Both the position numbers and the translations under genes were made by a program. Shown here piece by piece: positions 8,453-16,492 of a stretch of DNA of 49,635 nucleotides. The stretch covers positions 1-49,635 of the forward strand of contig CANRII010000004.1 of assembly GCA_947630685.1 (NCBI GenBank), read 5' to 3'. The notes below the pieces were generated by a model that worked only from the letters and a program-made list of their open reading frames with translations, was not told the origin of the DNA and did not search any database. The stretch comes from an uncultured Ruminiclostridium sp. (lineage in GTDB: Bacteria; Bacillota; Clostridia; Oscillospirales; Ruminococcaceae). Numbering within the stretch: position 1 is the stretch's first letter; each line of letters starts with the position of its first letter.

Positions 8453-8770
8453 AGGCGTAAGGGAACAGAACCCTAGCCCCCTCACGATAACGCCTAGGCA
8501 TGCGGGAATCGAACCCGAGCCGCCTCACGACGATTCTTTTGGGCTATTTTTATGCTCACTTGACAGGCGCCAGCCTGCCTGCGTCGCAAGGAACAAAACT
8601 ATCTCCAAAATCTCTCGCCGTGAGGTGCAAAGCAGTTTTTACGGAGCAGATTTTTGTCAAGACAAGGAAACCGAACGAAGGCATACTTGCGTATGTCGAG
8701 CGAGGTTGACGCAGTATTGGCGGAAAGATGCCCGTAAAAAACGACTTGGGTTCGACTCCCGCATGCCTAC
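8453..8770. repeat. Intergenic element with tRNA-T-arm-like modules and 25-bp terminal inverted repeats
   Basis: This fills most of the 417-bp gap between the fusion gene and clp. Two tandem modules read on the minus strand resemble the 3' part of a tRNA (variable region, T arm, acceptor 3' strand): 8453-8495 and 8496 to about 8530. They share GGGAA-(3)-AACCC and CCTCACGA. A third module on the plus strand (8745-8769) ends GGGTTCGACTCCCGC ATGCCTA. The second and third modules form terminal inverted repeats (8495-8519 and 8745-8769, 23 of 25 positions complementary). A nested pair GTTTTTACGG (8635-8644) / CCGTAAAAAAC (8732-8742) makes the whole element foldable. The 69- and 78-codon open frames inside look spurious. 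No complete tRNA cloverleaf is seen. From 8771 to 8869 I see only AT-rich upstream DNA of clp. Confidence 0.6.
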
Positions 8771-8869
8771 TCTTTTCGCCATGAAATTTCATTTTTTGTA
8801 AAAACTTTTCCTTTGTTTGAATTATCCGGCAAATAATGCAAAAAATGAAAATGAAAGGCGGGACAACGT

Positions 8870-11143
8870 ATGAACTGGAATAATTTTACCGAAAAAGCTA
8901 ACGAAGCGTTAAACGAAGGGCTGGAGCTTGCGTCGCGGCTGGGACATACCTATATCGGCAGCGAGCATATCCTGTACGGTCTTACCAAAACTCCGGCCAG
9001 CGCGGCATATTCAATACTTCACATGGGAGGTATTACCGAAGAAATGACCGCTAAGCGGCTGGAATCGATAAAGGGCAGGGCAAACGCTCAGCCGCTTTCC
9101 GCAAGCGACCTTACTCCGCGCAGCAAAAGAATACTCGAAAACGCTGTTATATTATCCCGCACCGCAGGAAAAAAGCTTGCCGGAACAGAACATCTGCTGA
9201 AAGCGATAATCGCCGACGCCGACTGCTACGCCTGTATATTCTTAAAAGAGGCGGGAATGGATCTTTATTCGGTGTACACCGACAAACGCAGGCCGCGTAA
9301 TTTGGAAGAAAACGCCAAGCACCGCAGAACGCAGCTTTCTCAGACATTACGAAAATACGGCAAGGACCTTACCGAATGTGCAGACGACCTCGATCCGTGC
9401 CTTTGCCGTGAAAAGGAAACCGAAAGAGTTATAGGCATTTTGCTGCGCCGGCTGAAAAATAATCCTTGCCTTGTCGGAGAGCCGGGCGTAGGCAAGACCG
9501 CCGTGGTAGAGGGTCTGGCAAAAAGAATATCCGACGGAAACGTACCAGACGAGCTTAAAAATAAGCACATCTATATGCTGGATCTCAGTTTGCTGCTGGC
9601 AGGAGCAAAATATCGCGGCGATTTTGAAGAACGCTTAAGCAACGTACTGGCGGAAATCTCCGCCTCCGACAACATGATACTGTTTATAGATGAAATACAC
9701 AATATTATCGGCGCAGGCGCGGCAGAGGGCGCGATAGACGCCGCAAATATCATGAAACCTATGCTTGCCCGCGGTGAGATACATCTTATAGGAGCTACCA
9801 CCACGACGGAATATAAAAAATATATCGAAAAAGACAGCGCCTTAGAGCGCAGGCTTCAGCCGGTCACGGTCGATGAGCCTGACGAAAAAGACGCGGTAAA
9901 AATATTGTTCGGGTTAAGAGAAAAATATGAACAACATCACGAGCTTACAATATCCGACGACGCAATAACTTCTGCGGTAGCTTTATCCAAAAGATATATC
10001 ACCGACAGATTTTTGCCGGATAAAGCGCTCGACCTTATAGACGAGGCGGCGTCAACATTAAGGCTGAGGCAGGAAAACGGCAATATATCGCTTTCCTCCG
10101 AGGATATATGCAAAACGGTATCTTTAGTTACAGGCATACCGCTGGGCAAGCTCGAACAGACTCAGACGGAAAAGCTGTTCAGTCTGGAAAACGAGCTTAA
10201 ACAGACGGTCATCGGTCAGGATAACGCTGTAAGGACGGTAGCGTCCGCGGTCAGGAGAAACCGTGCCGGACTGTGCGACAGCACCCGCCCGATAGGCTCG
10301 TTTATTTTCCTCGGAGGGGGAGGGGTAGGAAAAACTCATTGCTGCAAAGCGATAGCACGCTGTGTTTTCGGCAGCGAAAAGGCTATGATAAAGCTGGATA
10401 TGTCGGAATATTCCGAGCCGCATTCCGTTTCAAAGCTGATAGGCTCGCCGGTAGGATATTCCGGACACGACGAAGGGGGATTCCTCACCGAAGCGGTACG
10501 GCGTAAACCGTACAGCGTGGTAGTTTTTGACGAGATAGAAAAAGCGCACAGCGATATTTTTGATTTGCTGCTGCAAATACTGGAGGACGGTACGCTGACC
10601 GATTCCGCCGGAAGAAAAACGGATTTTTCAAATACGGTGATGATCCTTACCGGCAATATCGGCGCGGATATCATAAACGGGAAAAGCTCCTTGATAGGCT
10701 TTTCGGAAAAGCAAAGCAGCGATCTCTCCCGTATAAACGAAGAGATGAAAAAGCATTTTCGCTCCGAATTGCTGGACAGAATAGACGAGATAGTACCGTT
10801 TACGCCTCTTTCAAAGGATGATATGTACCGGATATGCTGTATAATGCTTTCAGAGCTTGGCTGCAGATGTGAAAAACAGGGGATAAGCCTGTTCTGGACA
10901 GAACGGCTGGCAAGGCATATATCCGAAAAAGCCTTCGGATCGGACGGCGGAGCACGGCCTTTGAGAAAGCTGATTGCCGGGGAAATAGAAGATATAATTT
11001 CACTTGGGATAATAGACGGCAGTTTTTATAAATCAAGACGTATAACCGTCGATTATTCTACAAACGAGGACAGAATTACCGTCTGCACAGCGTCTGACCC
11101 GTTGATGATAACGCAGCTTGCCGGTCAGACTTCTATAGGATAA
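8870..11143 (+). CDS. clpC: Clp-family ATPase, ClpA/ClpC type, lacking the middle domain
   Basis: Hexameric AAA+ unfoldase that feeds substrates to ClpP. 757 residues. Two Clp_N repeats (about 1-140); AAA-1 with Walker A GEPGVGKT (203-210) and Walker B LFIDE (271-275); AAA-2 with Walker A GGGGVGKT (482-489) and Walker B VVFDE (551-555). An IGF tripeptide at 609-611 matches the ClpP-docking loop. The UVR/M-domain that ClpC carries between AAA-1 and AAA-2 is absent: DEAASTLRLR (391-400) is followed almost directly by the TGIPLGKL linker. That makes the layout ClpA-like although residues resemble ClpC. No ctsR, mcsA or mcsB neighbours, so regulation by McsB-type adaptors is not supported. Start ATG after AAAGGCGGGA. 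Confidence 0.88.
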   Translation: MNWNNFTEKANEALNEGLELASRLGHTYIGSEHILYGLTKTPASAAYSILHMGGITEEMTAKRLESIKGRANAQPLSASDLTPRSKRILENAVILSRTAGKKLAGTEHLLKAIIADADCYACIFLKEAGMDLYSVYTDKRRPRNLEENAKHRRTQLSQTLRKYGKDLTECADDLDPCLCREKETERVIGILLRRLKNNPCLVGEPGVGKTAVVEGLAKRISDGNVPDELKNKHIYMLDLSLLLAGAKYRGDFEERLSNVLAEISASDNMILFIDEIHNIIGAGAAEGAIDAANIMKPMLARGEIHLIGATTTTEYKKYIEKDSALERRLQPVTVDEPDEKDAVKILFGLREKYEQHHELTISDDAITSAVALSKRYITDRFLPDKALDLIDEAASTLRLRQENGNISLSSEDICKTVSLVTGIPLGKLEQTQTEKLFSLENELKQTVIGQDNAVRTVASAVRRNRAGLCDSTRPIGSFIFLGGGGVGKTHCCKAIARCVFGSEKAMIKLDMSEYSEPHSVSKLIGSPVGYSGHDEGGFLTEAVRRKPYSVVVFDEIEKAHSDIFDLLLQILEDGTLTDSAGRKTDFSNTVMILTGNIGADIINGKSSLIGFSEKQSSDLSRINEEMKKHFRSELLDRIDEIVPFTPLSKDDMYRICCIMLSELGCRCEKQGISLFWTERLARHISEKAFGSDGGARPLRKLIAGEIEDIISLGIIDGSFYKSRRITVDYSTNEDRITVCTASDPLMITQLAGQTSIG

Positions 11144-11145
11144 AT

Positions 11146-11175
11146 AAAAAAGCATGAGTTTTTTCATGCTTTTTT
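11146..11175. terminator. Bidirectional terminator between clp and typA
   Basis: AAAAAAGCATGA (11146-11157), 6-base loop, TCATGCTTTTTT (11164-11175). The T run on each strand lets it serve both convergent genes. Confidence 0.85.
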
Positions 11176-11180
11176 ATCTA

Positions 11181-13007
11181 TCAGCTTTTTTTACGTCTTG
11201 CTTCGTCCTTGGCTCTAAGTTCATTATCAAGTATCTTTTTGCGGATACGGATATTATTCGGAGTAACCTCCACCAACTCGTCGTCGTTGATAAATTCCAG
11301 GCTTTCCTCAAGGCTCATTCTGCGGTAGGGGATGAGCTTTAACGCGTCGTCGCTGCCGGAAGCGCGAGTATTGGTAAGATGTTTTTTCTTGCAGACGTTT
11401 ACGCATATATCGCCGGCTTTCGGGGAAACGCCGACGACCATTCCCTCATACACATCTACTCCGGCGTCTATAAACAGCGTTCCTCTTTCCTGCGCGTTAA
11501 ATAATCCGTAAGTTACGGCGGTGCCGGATTCAAAAGCTATCAAAGCGCCCTCTGCACGGGTGGGGATAGCTCCGATATACGGCTTATAGCTGTCAAAAAT
11601 CGAATTCATGACGCCTTCGCCCTTGGTATCGGTAAGAAATTCGCTTCTGTAGCCGAAAAGTCCTCTTGACGGTATCAGAAATTCCAGCCTGGTCCTGTTT
11701 CCGATAGGCGACATTTTTATAAGCTCCGCCTTTCGTACTCCCATTTTTTCCATAACAGAGCCGACAGCGCTTTCCGGCACGTCTATAACAAGACGCTCGA
11801 TAGGCTCGCAGCGCACGCCGTCTATTTCCTTGAATAAAACTCTCGGCGTGCTGACTGACATTTCATAACCCTCGCGCCGCATCGTTTCGATAAGAATAGA
11901 CAGGTGCATCTCTCCGCGGCCGGCCACATTGTAAGAATCGGCGTCCTCGCTGTCGGTAACTCTAAGGGATACGTCTTTGAGCAGCTCTCTATGCAGTCTT
12001 TCGCGTATCTGGCGCGAAGTTACGAATTTTCCGTCTCGCCCGGCAAACGGACTGTCGTTTACGGAAAACGTCATTTCCACCGTGGGCTCGGTAATTTTTA
12101 CAAAGGGAAGCGGGTCGGGATTATCGACGGCGCAGATAGTTTGTCCGATAGTCACGCCCTCGATCCCCGAAAAGCATACGATATCGCCGATAGAAGCCTC
12201 GGTCACCGGCTGGCGGTTCATGCCGTCAAAGGTGTATAGGCTTACTATCTTTGACTTGAACGGAGCGACCGTTCCGTTATAATCACATACCGTGACCTCT
12301 TGATTTTGTCTTATCACGCCGCGTTCTATTCTTCCTATAGCGATGCGTCCGACATAATCGTTATAGTCGATAGAAGAAACCAACACCTGAAGATCCCCGT
12401 CGGGGTCGCCCTCGGGACAGGGGATATGTTTGATGATGGAATCAAACAGCGGTCGAAAATCCTCTCCCATCGAGTCGGGCGAGTAAGAGGCAACGCCGTT
12501 CCTGCCGGAGCAGAATATCACGGGACTGTCAAGCTGCTCTTCGGTAGCGTCAAGGTCTAGCAGCAGCTCCAGCACTTCGTCAACGACTTCGTGATTTCTC
12601 GCGTCAGGACGGTCGGTCTTATTGATAACGGTGATAAGCGGCAGCTTTAATTCAAGCGCCTTTTGCAGTACGAACCGAGTTTGCGGCATAGTACCCTCAA
12701 AGCTGTCCACTAAAAGCAAAACGCCGTTTACCATTTTAAGTATGCGTTCTACTTCGCCGGAAAAATCCGCATGACCGGGAGTATCAACGATGTTTATTTT
12801 TATATCCTTGTATTTTACCGCCGCGTTTTTCGCAAGAATGGTTATACCGCGTTCGCGCTCCAGCTCGTTGTTGTCCATTACGCGGTCTACGACCTCCTGA
12901 TTGTCCCTGAAAACGCCGCCTTGCTTTAGCATTTCATCTACCAGAGTGGTCTTGCCGTGGTCTACGTGAGCTATAATAGCGATATTTCTAAGATCCTCTC
13001 TTTTCAA
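11181..13007 (-). CDS. typA: TypA/BipA ribosome-associated GTPase
   Basis: Translational GTPase involved in ribosome assembly and stress adaptation, 608 residues, standard length. G1 AHVDHGKT, G2 region RERGITI, G3 DTPGHADF and G4 NKTDRPDA are visible, followed by EF-G-like domains and the TypA C-terminal domain (RGLFGYRSEFLTDTKGEGVM). The start codon is TTG (13005-13007): no ATG lies in frame nearby, AGGAGAGGG is correctly spaced upstream, and the protein then begins KREDLRNIAIIAHVDHG as in orthologues. Convergent with clp, monocistronic. Confidence 0.95.
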   Translation of the reverse strand: MKREDLRNIAIIAHVDHGKTTLVDEMLKQGGVFRDNQEVVDRVMDNNELERERGITILAKNAAVKYKDIKINIVDTPGHADFSGEVERILKMVNGVLLLVDSFEGTMPQTRFVLQKALELKLPLITVINKTDRPDARNHEVVDEVLELLLDLDATEEQLDSPVIFCSGRNGVASYSPDSMGEDFRPLFDSIIKHIPCPEGDPDGDLQVLVSSIDYNDYVGRIAIGRIERGVIRQNQEVTVCDYNGTVAPFKSKIVSLYTFDGMNRQPVTEASIGDIVCFSGIEGVTIGQTICAVDNPDPLPFVKITEPTVEMTFSVNDSPFAGRDGKFVTSRQIRERLHRELLKDVSLRVTDSEDADSYNVAGRGEMHLSILIETMRREGYEMSVSTPRVLFKEIDGVRCEPIERLVIDVPESAVGSVMEKMGVRKAELIKMSPIGNRTRLEFLIPSRGLFGYRSEFLTDTKGEGVMNSIFDSYKPYIGAIPTRAEGALIAFESGTAVTYGLFNAQERGTLFIDAGVDVYEGMVVGVSPKAGDICVNVCKKKHLTNTRASGSDDALKLIPYRRMSLEESLEFINDDELVEVTPNNIRIRKKILDNELRAKDEARRKKS

Positions 13008-13165
13008 CTTTCTTTCCCTCTCCTTTGTACACTTATATAAATATTATCTGTATCATTATACAACTTTTTGACGTGTTTTTACTAGATTATTTTTTAATAA
13101 TTCTGCATAAACCGCCGCGGAATTTATTGTAGATTTTTCACAAACAGCTTGTACATTTCCTATAT

Positions 13166-13192
13166 AAGAAAAATGCCCCGGCGAACCGGGGC
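13166..13192 (-). terminator. Terminator of the Cys-rich peptide gene
   Basis: GC-rich 7-bp stem GCCCCGG / CCGGGGC with a TTCG loop on the minus strand (13192-13175), followed on that strand by ATTTTTCTT. A textbook terminator immediately after the stop at 13199. It supports the small gene being real. Confidence 0.85.
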
Positions 13193-13198
13193 AAGGGA

Positions 13199-13339
13199 TC
13201 AGTTACAACCGCAGCCGCAGCCGTCGTTGTTGTTATTGCAGCCACAGTTGCCTATGCTGTTGCCGCATCCACAGCCTCCGTTGTTGCTGAACATAAGGAG
13301 AATAAGGATGATGATCCACCAGTAGTTAGAGTTGCACAT
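13199..13339 (-). CDS. Small Cys/Gly/Asn-rich membrane-anchored peptide
   Basis: 46 residues. The N-terminal part has one hydrophobic helix (about 7-17, WWIIILILLMF). The C-terminal half has repeated Gly-Cys-Gly-Cys and Asn runs with eight cysteines. Start ATG at 13339 is chosen because TGGAGG lies eight bases upstream; a longer frame to 13393 has no ribosome-binding site. A strong terminator follows. Short Gly/Cys-rich peptides of this kind are frequent in spore-forming Firmicutes, and some (the YjcZ type) are sporulation-associated. I do not recognise a characterised orthologue. Metal binding or disulphide cross-linking is only a guess. Confidence 0.65.
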   Translation of the reverse strand: MCNSNYWWIIILILLMFSNNGGCGCGNSIGNCGCNNNNDGCGCGCN

Positions 13340-13427
13340 AAGAGAAAACCTCCATATAATTTTTTCGAGCGTTTGTTTTCGCTCACAGTACATAATATGC
13401 CGTTAGCTAAAATCTGCTACCGCAGTC

Positions 13428-13456
13428 TTGACACAAGACGGGTTTTCTGGTAAAAT
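13428..13456 (+). promoter_or_regulatory. Promoter of the cyclophilin lipoprotein gene
   Basis: TTGACA (13428-13433), 17-base spacer, TAAAAT (13451-13456), 33 bases before the ATG at 13490. Confidence 0.8.
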
Positions 13457-13489
13457 ATTTACTGTAAAAAAAGAACAGAGGTGTTTTAT

Positions 13490-14320
13490 ATGAACAAAAA
13501 GGTGATCGCGGGATTTCTTTCGGCGGCTTTAGCAGTATGCCTTACCGGCTGCCAGTCGGAAAGCGGTGCTTCTTCAAATGCTGCCGACCCCACCGCGTCT
13601 GTAGAAGGTAATATAGGTGAGGTAAAGCTGAACGACGGCGATCTTTATGCGATAATTTCGATAAAGGACATGGGCGATATAACCGTAAAGCTGTATCCCG
13701 ACGCCGCACCGAAAGGCGTTGATAATTTCGTAAAGCTCGCAAACGACCATTTCTACGACGGAAAAACATTTCACCGTATAATGGCGGATTTTATGGCGCA
13801 GGGCGGCGCTGCCGACAACGATTCGGAATATGAAGAATTCGGCATCGAAACGAATTATTCCATGCGGCATTTTTACGGTGCGCTTTGCTACGCCAATGCG
13901 TTGGGAAAAAATACTACACAGTTTTATATAGTTAATTCCAAAACGCCGCAAGATGCGGAAAATTACAGCATTCCTACAATTGATAACAATATCCAAATGT
14001 ATGCCGACATGGCAAGCTCTGCCGAGCAGGGAAGTGACGAGTACAATTATTATATGTTCTACTCGAATTATTACTCAAAAATTAAGGATTTTGTAAATAA
14101 TCTGTCCGATGAGGCGGCGGAAAAATATAAAAAAGTCGGCGGAGTTATGTCCCTTGACGGAAATTATACCGTGTTCGGTCAGACGGTAGACGGATTTGAC
14201 GTACTGGATAAGCTGTCTGCGGTCGAAGTAGAGGAGAACGCACAGGGAGAAAAGAGCAAACCTGTAAATGACGTTTTCATTGAAACTGTAACGATAAAGA
14301 CATACGGCGAGGAAAGCTGA
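13490..14320 (+). CDS. Lipoprotein peptidyl-prolyl cis-trans isomerase (cyclophilin)
   Basis: Extracytoplasmic protein-folding catalyst, 276 residues. Signal peptide with lipobox LTGC (Cys21 lipidated), so it is anchored outside the membrane. The cyclophilin domain begins near residue 48. FHRIMADFMAQGG carries the catalytic Arg and substrate-binding Phe/Gln, and further segments are TTQFYIV and NYTVFGQTVDGFDVLDKL. Between the QFYIV strand and the GGVMSLDG segment there is an extra helical, acidic/Tyr-rich insertion of about 60 residues. The usual HTVFG reads YTVFG. The start is the ATG at 13490 with AGAGGTG upstream; an in-frame GTG at 13481 overlaps that site. Confidence 0.9.
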   Translation: MNKKVIAGFLSAALAVCLTGCQSESGASSNAADPTASVEGNIGEVKLNDGDLYAIISIKDMGDITVKLYPDAAPKGVDNFVKLANDHFYDGKTFHRIMADFMAQGGAADNDSEYEEFGIETNYSMRHFYGALCYANALGKNTTQFYIVNSKTPQDAENYSIPTIDNNIQMYADMASSAEQGSDEYNYYMFYSNYYSKIKDFVNNLSDEAAEKYKKVGGVMSLDGNYTVFGQTVDGFDVLDKLSAVEVEENAQGEKSKPVNDVFIETVTIKTYGEES

Positions 14321-14397
14321 ACCTTTCCAAGCTTTTAGCAAATCAATTATTTGTTTTATCCTGAGCTAATTTTTATTACTGAGGGGGAGCCATTAAT

Positions 14398-15135
14398 ATG
14401 GAAGATAAAGAGAAAAACAGCAAAAGCAAACAAACGACTGCAAAAAAAGAAAATATACATTCCGGACACCGCAGCAGACTGCTTTCAAAGCTGAAGAACA
14501 ACAGCCCGGACGTTTTGGAAACGCACGAGCTGCTGGAGATACTTCTGTTCAACTCGAACAAGAGGGTGAATACTAATCCGATCGCGCACGCTCTTATAAA
14601 TAAATTCGGCTCGCTTATGGGAGTGCTTAACGCCAGCGAAAGCGAGCTGCTTACCGTTGACGGCGTCGGAAACGCCACGGTACAGCTTATAATTTCGGTT
14701 CGCGCTATAATGGACAGAGCGCTCAAAGAGAAGGTAAAGATAGGCGACAATTTAAGTGAAACGGAAGATATAAAGGCATATTGCAGCGGCTTATTCAAAA
14801 CGGTCGATCACGAAGAAGTGCGTATGATCTTCCTTGACGATGCATTCAGAGTGTTAAGTCAGGAGCTTATAGGCACCGGCAATACAAATGCCGTATTTGC
14901 AGATGTGTTTAATATTATAAACAAAATCGCAGAAAAAAGAAGCACGGTAGTAATTTTAACTCATAATCACCCCAGAGGCACAGAGCTTCCGTCGCGTGAG
15001 GACAGACAATTGACCCGCAGTTTGTTCAGCGTACTGGATAAATCAGGCGTTTATCTGGCGGATCATGTTATCGTAGGTATGGACGGAGTATATTCAATGG
15101 CGGAAAATAAGTCCTGTCCGGATCTATGGGTATAA
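14398..15135 (+). CDS. radC: RadC family (MPN/JAB domain) protein
   Basis: 245 residues. N-terminal helix-hairpin-helix region (about 65-105, LNASESELLTVDGVGNATVQ) and a C-terminal JAMM/MPN metalloprotease-like domain with His189, His191 and Asp202 in THNHPRGTELPSREDRQ. RadC is widespread and named for DNA repair, but its biochemical role is unsettled. The Lys-rich first 25 residues are longer than usual. It has a good GAGGGGGAG site, lies 77 bases after the cyclophilin gene and 79 before the recombinase, and has no terminator in either gap, so it may be co-transcribed with both. Confidence 0.92.
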   Translation: MEDKEKNSKSKQTTAKKENIHSGHRSRLLSKLKNNSPDVLETHELLEILLFNSNKRVNTNPIAHALINKFGSLMGVLNASESELLTVDGVGNATVQLIISVRAIMDRALKEKVKIGDNLSETEDIKAYCSGLFKTVDHEEVRMIFLDDAFRVLSQELIGTGNTNAVFADVFNIINKIAEKRSTVVILTHNHPRGTELPSREDRQLTRSLFSVLDKSGVYLADHVIVGMDGVYSMAENKSCPDLWV

Positions 15136-15214
15136 TAACAGGGGAGCTCGTTTTTATACACGTAATTGCGTAAAATTATTATTTTGCGAAATTAAGGGGA
15201 GGAAAAAAACGAAA

Positions 15215-16273
15215 ATGACGCCGGATATGAAAAAACGCGCTAATATGGCAGATGCGCCGGAATGTCTTAAAGAATACCTCAACTATCTCACCGCCATTAA
15301 AAACCGCTCACAGCTGACTGTTATAAATTATTACAGCGACTTAAAACTGTTCTTCAAATATCTTATGATGACTTACGGTCATGTGCCGGATGATACGGAT
15401 TTCGATGATATAGACATTTCCGCTATAGATGAATCGCTTATCAAAAACGCTACGCTCAACGACGCGCTCGGATTTTTGTACTTCACTATCAATGAACGCT
15501 CCAACCGTGACAAAGCGCGCGCCAGAAAAGCCGTAGCTCTCCGACAGTTTTATAAATACCTCACAAATAAAAAAAACTGGTTCAAATCAAGTCCTATGGT
15601 CAATCTGGAGCTGCCGTCTCCGAAAAATGCTTTACCTAAGCATCTCACGCTTAACGAGAGCGAACAGCTTTTGACCGAAGGCTTTTCCAATATGCAGGAT
15701 TGGCAGGATCACCGCGATTTCTGCATGACGGTTTTTTTTCTTAACTGCGGAATGCGTTTAAGCGAGTTAGTAGCTATCGACCTTAACGATATAATACATA
15801 ATACCGAAACCGACGGCTCGACCGGCGAACAGATATCCTATTACTCCGTTAAAGTGCTTGGTAAAGGAAATAAAGAGCGTATCGTGTATCTGAACGATCA
15901 ATGCGTAGCCGCATTGAAAAATTATACGCAATTGCGTCCCGAAATAAAAGGCGAAAACGCTTTATTTGTAAGCAAATTCGGTAAACGTATCTCAAATCGC
16001 CGAGTTGAACAAATAATCGAAGCCCGGCTCAAAATGTGCGGCTTATCCGGCAAAGGCATTTCCGTACATAAATTAAGGCATACCGCTGCGACTTTGATGT
16101 ATCAGAACGGCGTTGACGTTCGTGTGCTTAAAGAAGTTTTGGGTCACGAAAACCTTAATACCACGCAGATATATACTCATGTTGTAAATCAGCAGATGCG
16201 TGACGCGATAAATAAAAATCCTATTTCAGAGGCTGTTACGGTAAAAGATATAAAAAGCAGCGACAACAAATAA
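15215..16273 (+). CDS. Xer-type tyrosine recombinase
   Basis: Site-specific recombinase, 352 residues. N-terminal SAM-like DNA-binding domain (about 14-120). Catalytic domain residues: Arg181 (CGMRLSEL), Lys in LGKGNKER (217/220), His285-x-x-Arg288 (HKLRHT), His311 (LGHEN) and nucleophile Tyr320 (QIYTHV). The set is complete, so it should be active. Length and segment HKLRHTAATLMYQNGVDV fit XerC/XerD or a stand-alone chromosomal integrase. No attachment site, excisionase or phage genes adjoin it, so a housekeeping dimer-resolution role is more likely than mobility. XerC versus XerD cannot be decided here. Confidence 0.88.
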   Translation: MTPDMKKRANMADAPECLKEYLNYLTAIKNRSQLTVINYYSDLKLFFKYLMMTYGHVPDDTDFDDIDISAIDESLIKNATLNDALGFLYFTINERSNRDKARARKAVALRQFYKYLTNKKNWFKSSPMVNLELPSPKNALPKHLTLNESEQLLTEGFSNMQDWQDHRDFCMTVFFLNCGMRLSELVAIDLNDIIHNTETDGSTGEQISYYSVKVLGKGNKERIVYLNDQCVAALKNYTQLRPEIKGENALFVSKFGKRISNRRVEQIIEARLKMCGLSGKGISVHKLRHTAATLMYQNGVDVRVLKEVLGHENLNTTQIYTHVVNQQMRDAINKNPISEAVTVKDIKSSDNK

Positions 16274-16295
16274 TTTTAGACCTGTTCCCTGCCGC

Positions 16296-16345
16296 CGGAT
16301 ACGCGATCTGTTTTAAGCGTATCCGACAAAGCGGGGATATTTTTA
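16296..16345 (+). terminator. Candidate terminator after the recombinase
   Basis: 9-bp stem CGGATACGC (16296-16304) / GCGTATCCG (16317-16325) with a 12-base loop; the T-rich stretch comes only after about 14 bases. A second short hairpin CCAC (16358-16361) / GTGG (16372-16375) is followed directly by six T residues and may be the actual stop. The rest of the 219-bp gap before the solute-binding protein holds only AT-rich upstream DNA. Confidence 0.5.
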
Positions 16346-16492
16346 TTTGTGCAGAATCCACTAAATCAAAGGTGGTTTTTTAAGCACTTTGTCAATTGTT
16401 AAAAGATTGCGGTTATGATAAGATAAAAATGTTAAATGATGTATTTCGTTTAATTTGTTCTACTTTATTTTTAATTTTATGGAGGTGTTCAA

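Noticed and set aside
8679-8769. Possible long-variable-arm tRNA on the plus strand
   Set aside because: The T arm and the 3' acceptor strand look right, but the 5' acceptor strand pairs at only six of seven positions, the D loop lacks GG and no sensible anticodon stem forms.
8500-8792. Open frames of 69 and 78 codons (plus and minus strand)
   Set aside because: They lie within the inverted-repeat element, have no good ribosome-binding site, and read like translations of repeat DNA.
15215-16273. Integrase of an inserted mobile element
   Set aside because: No attachment-site repeats, excisionase, phage or conjugation genes nearby; a Xer-type chromosomal recombinase explains it.
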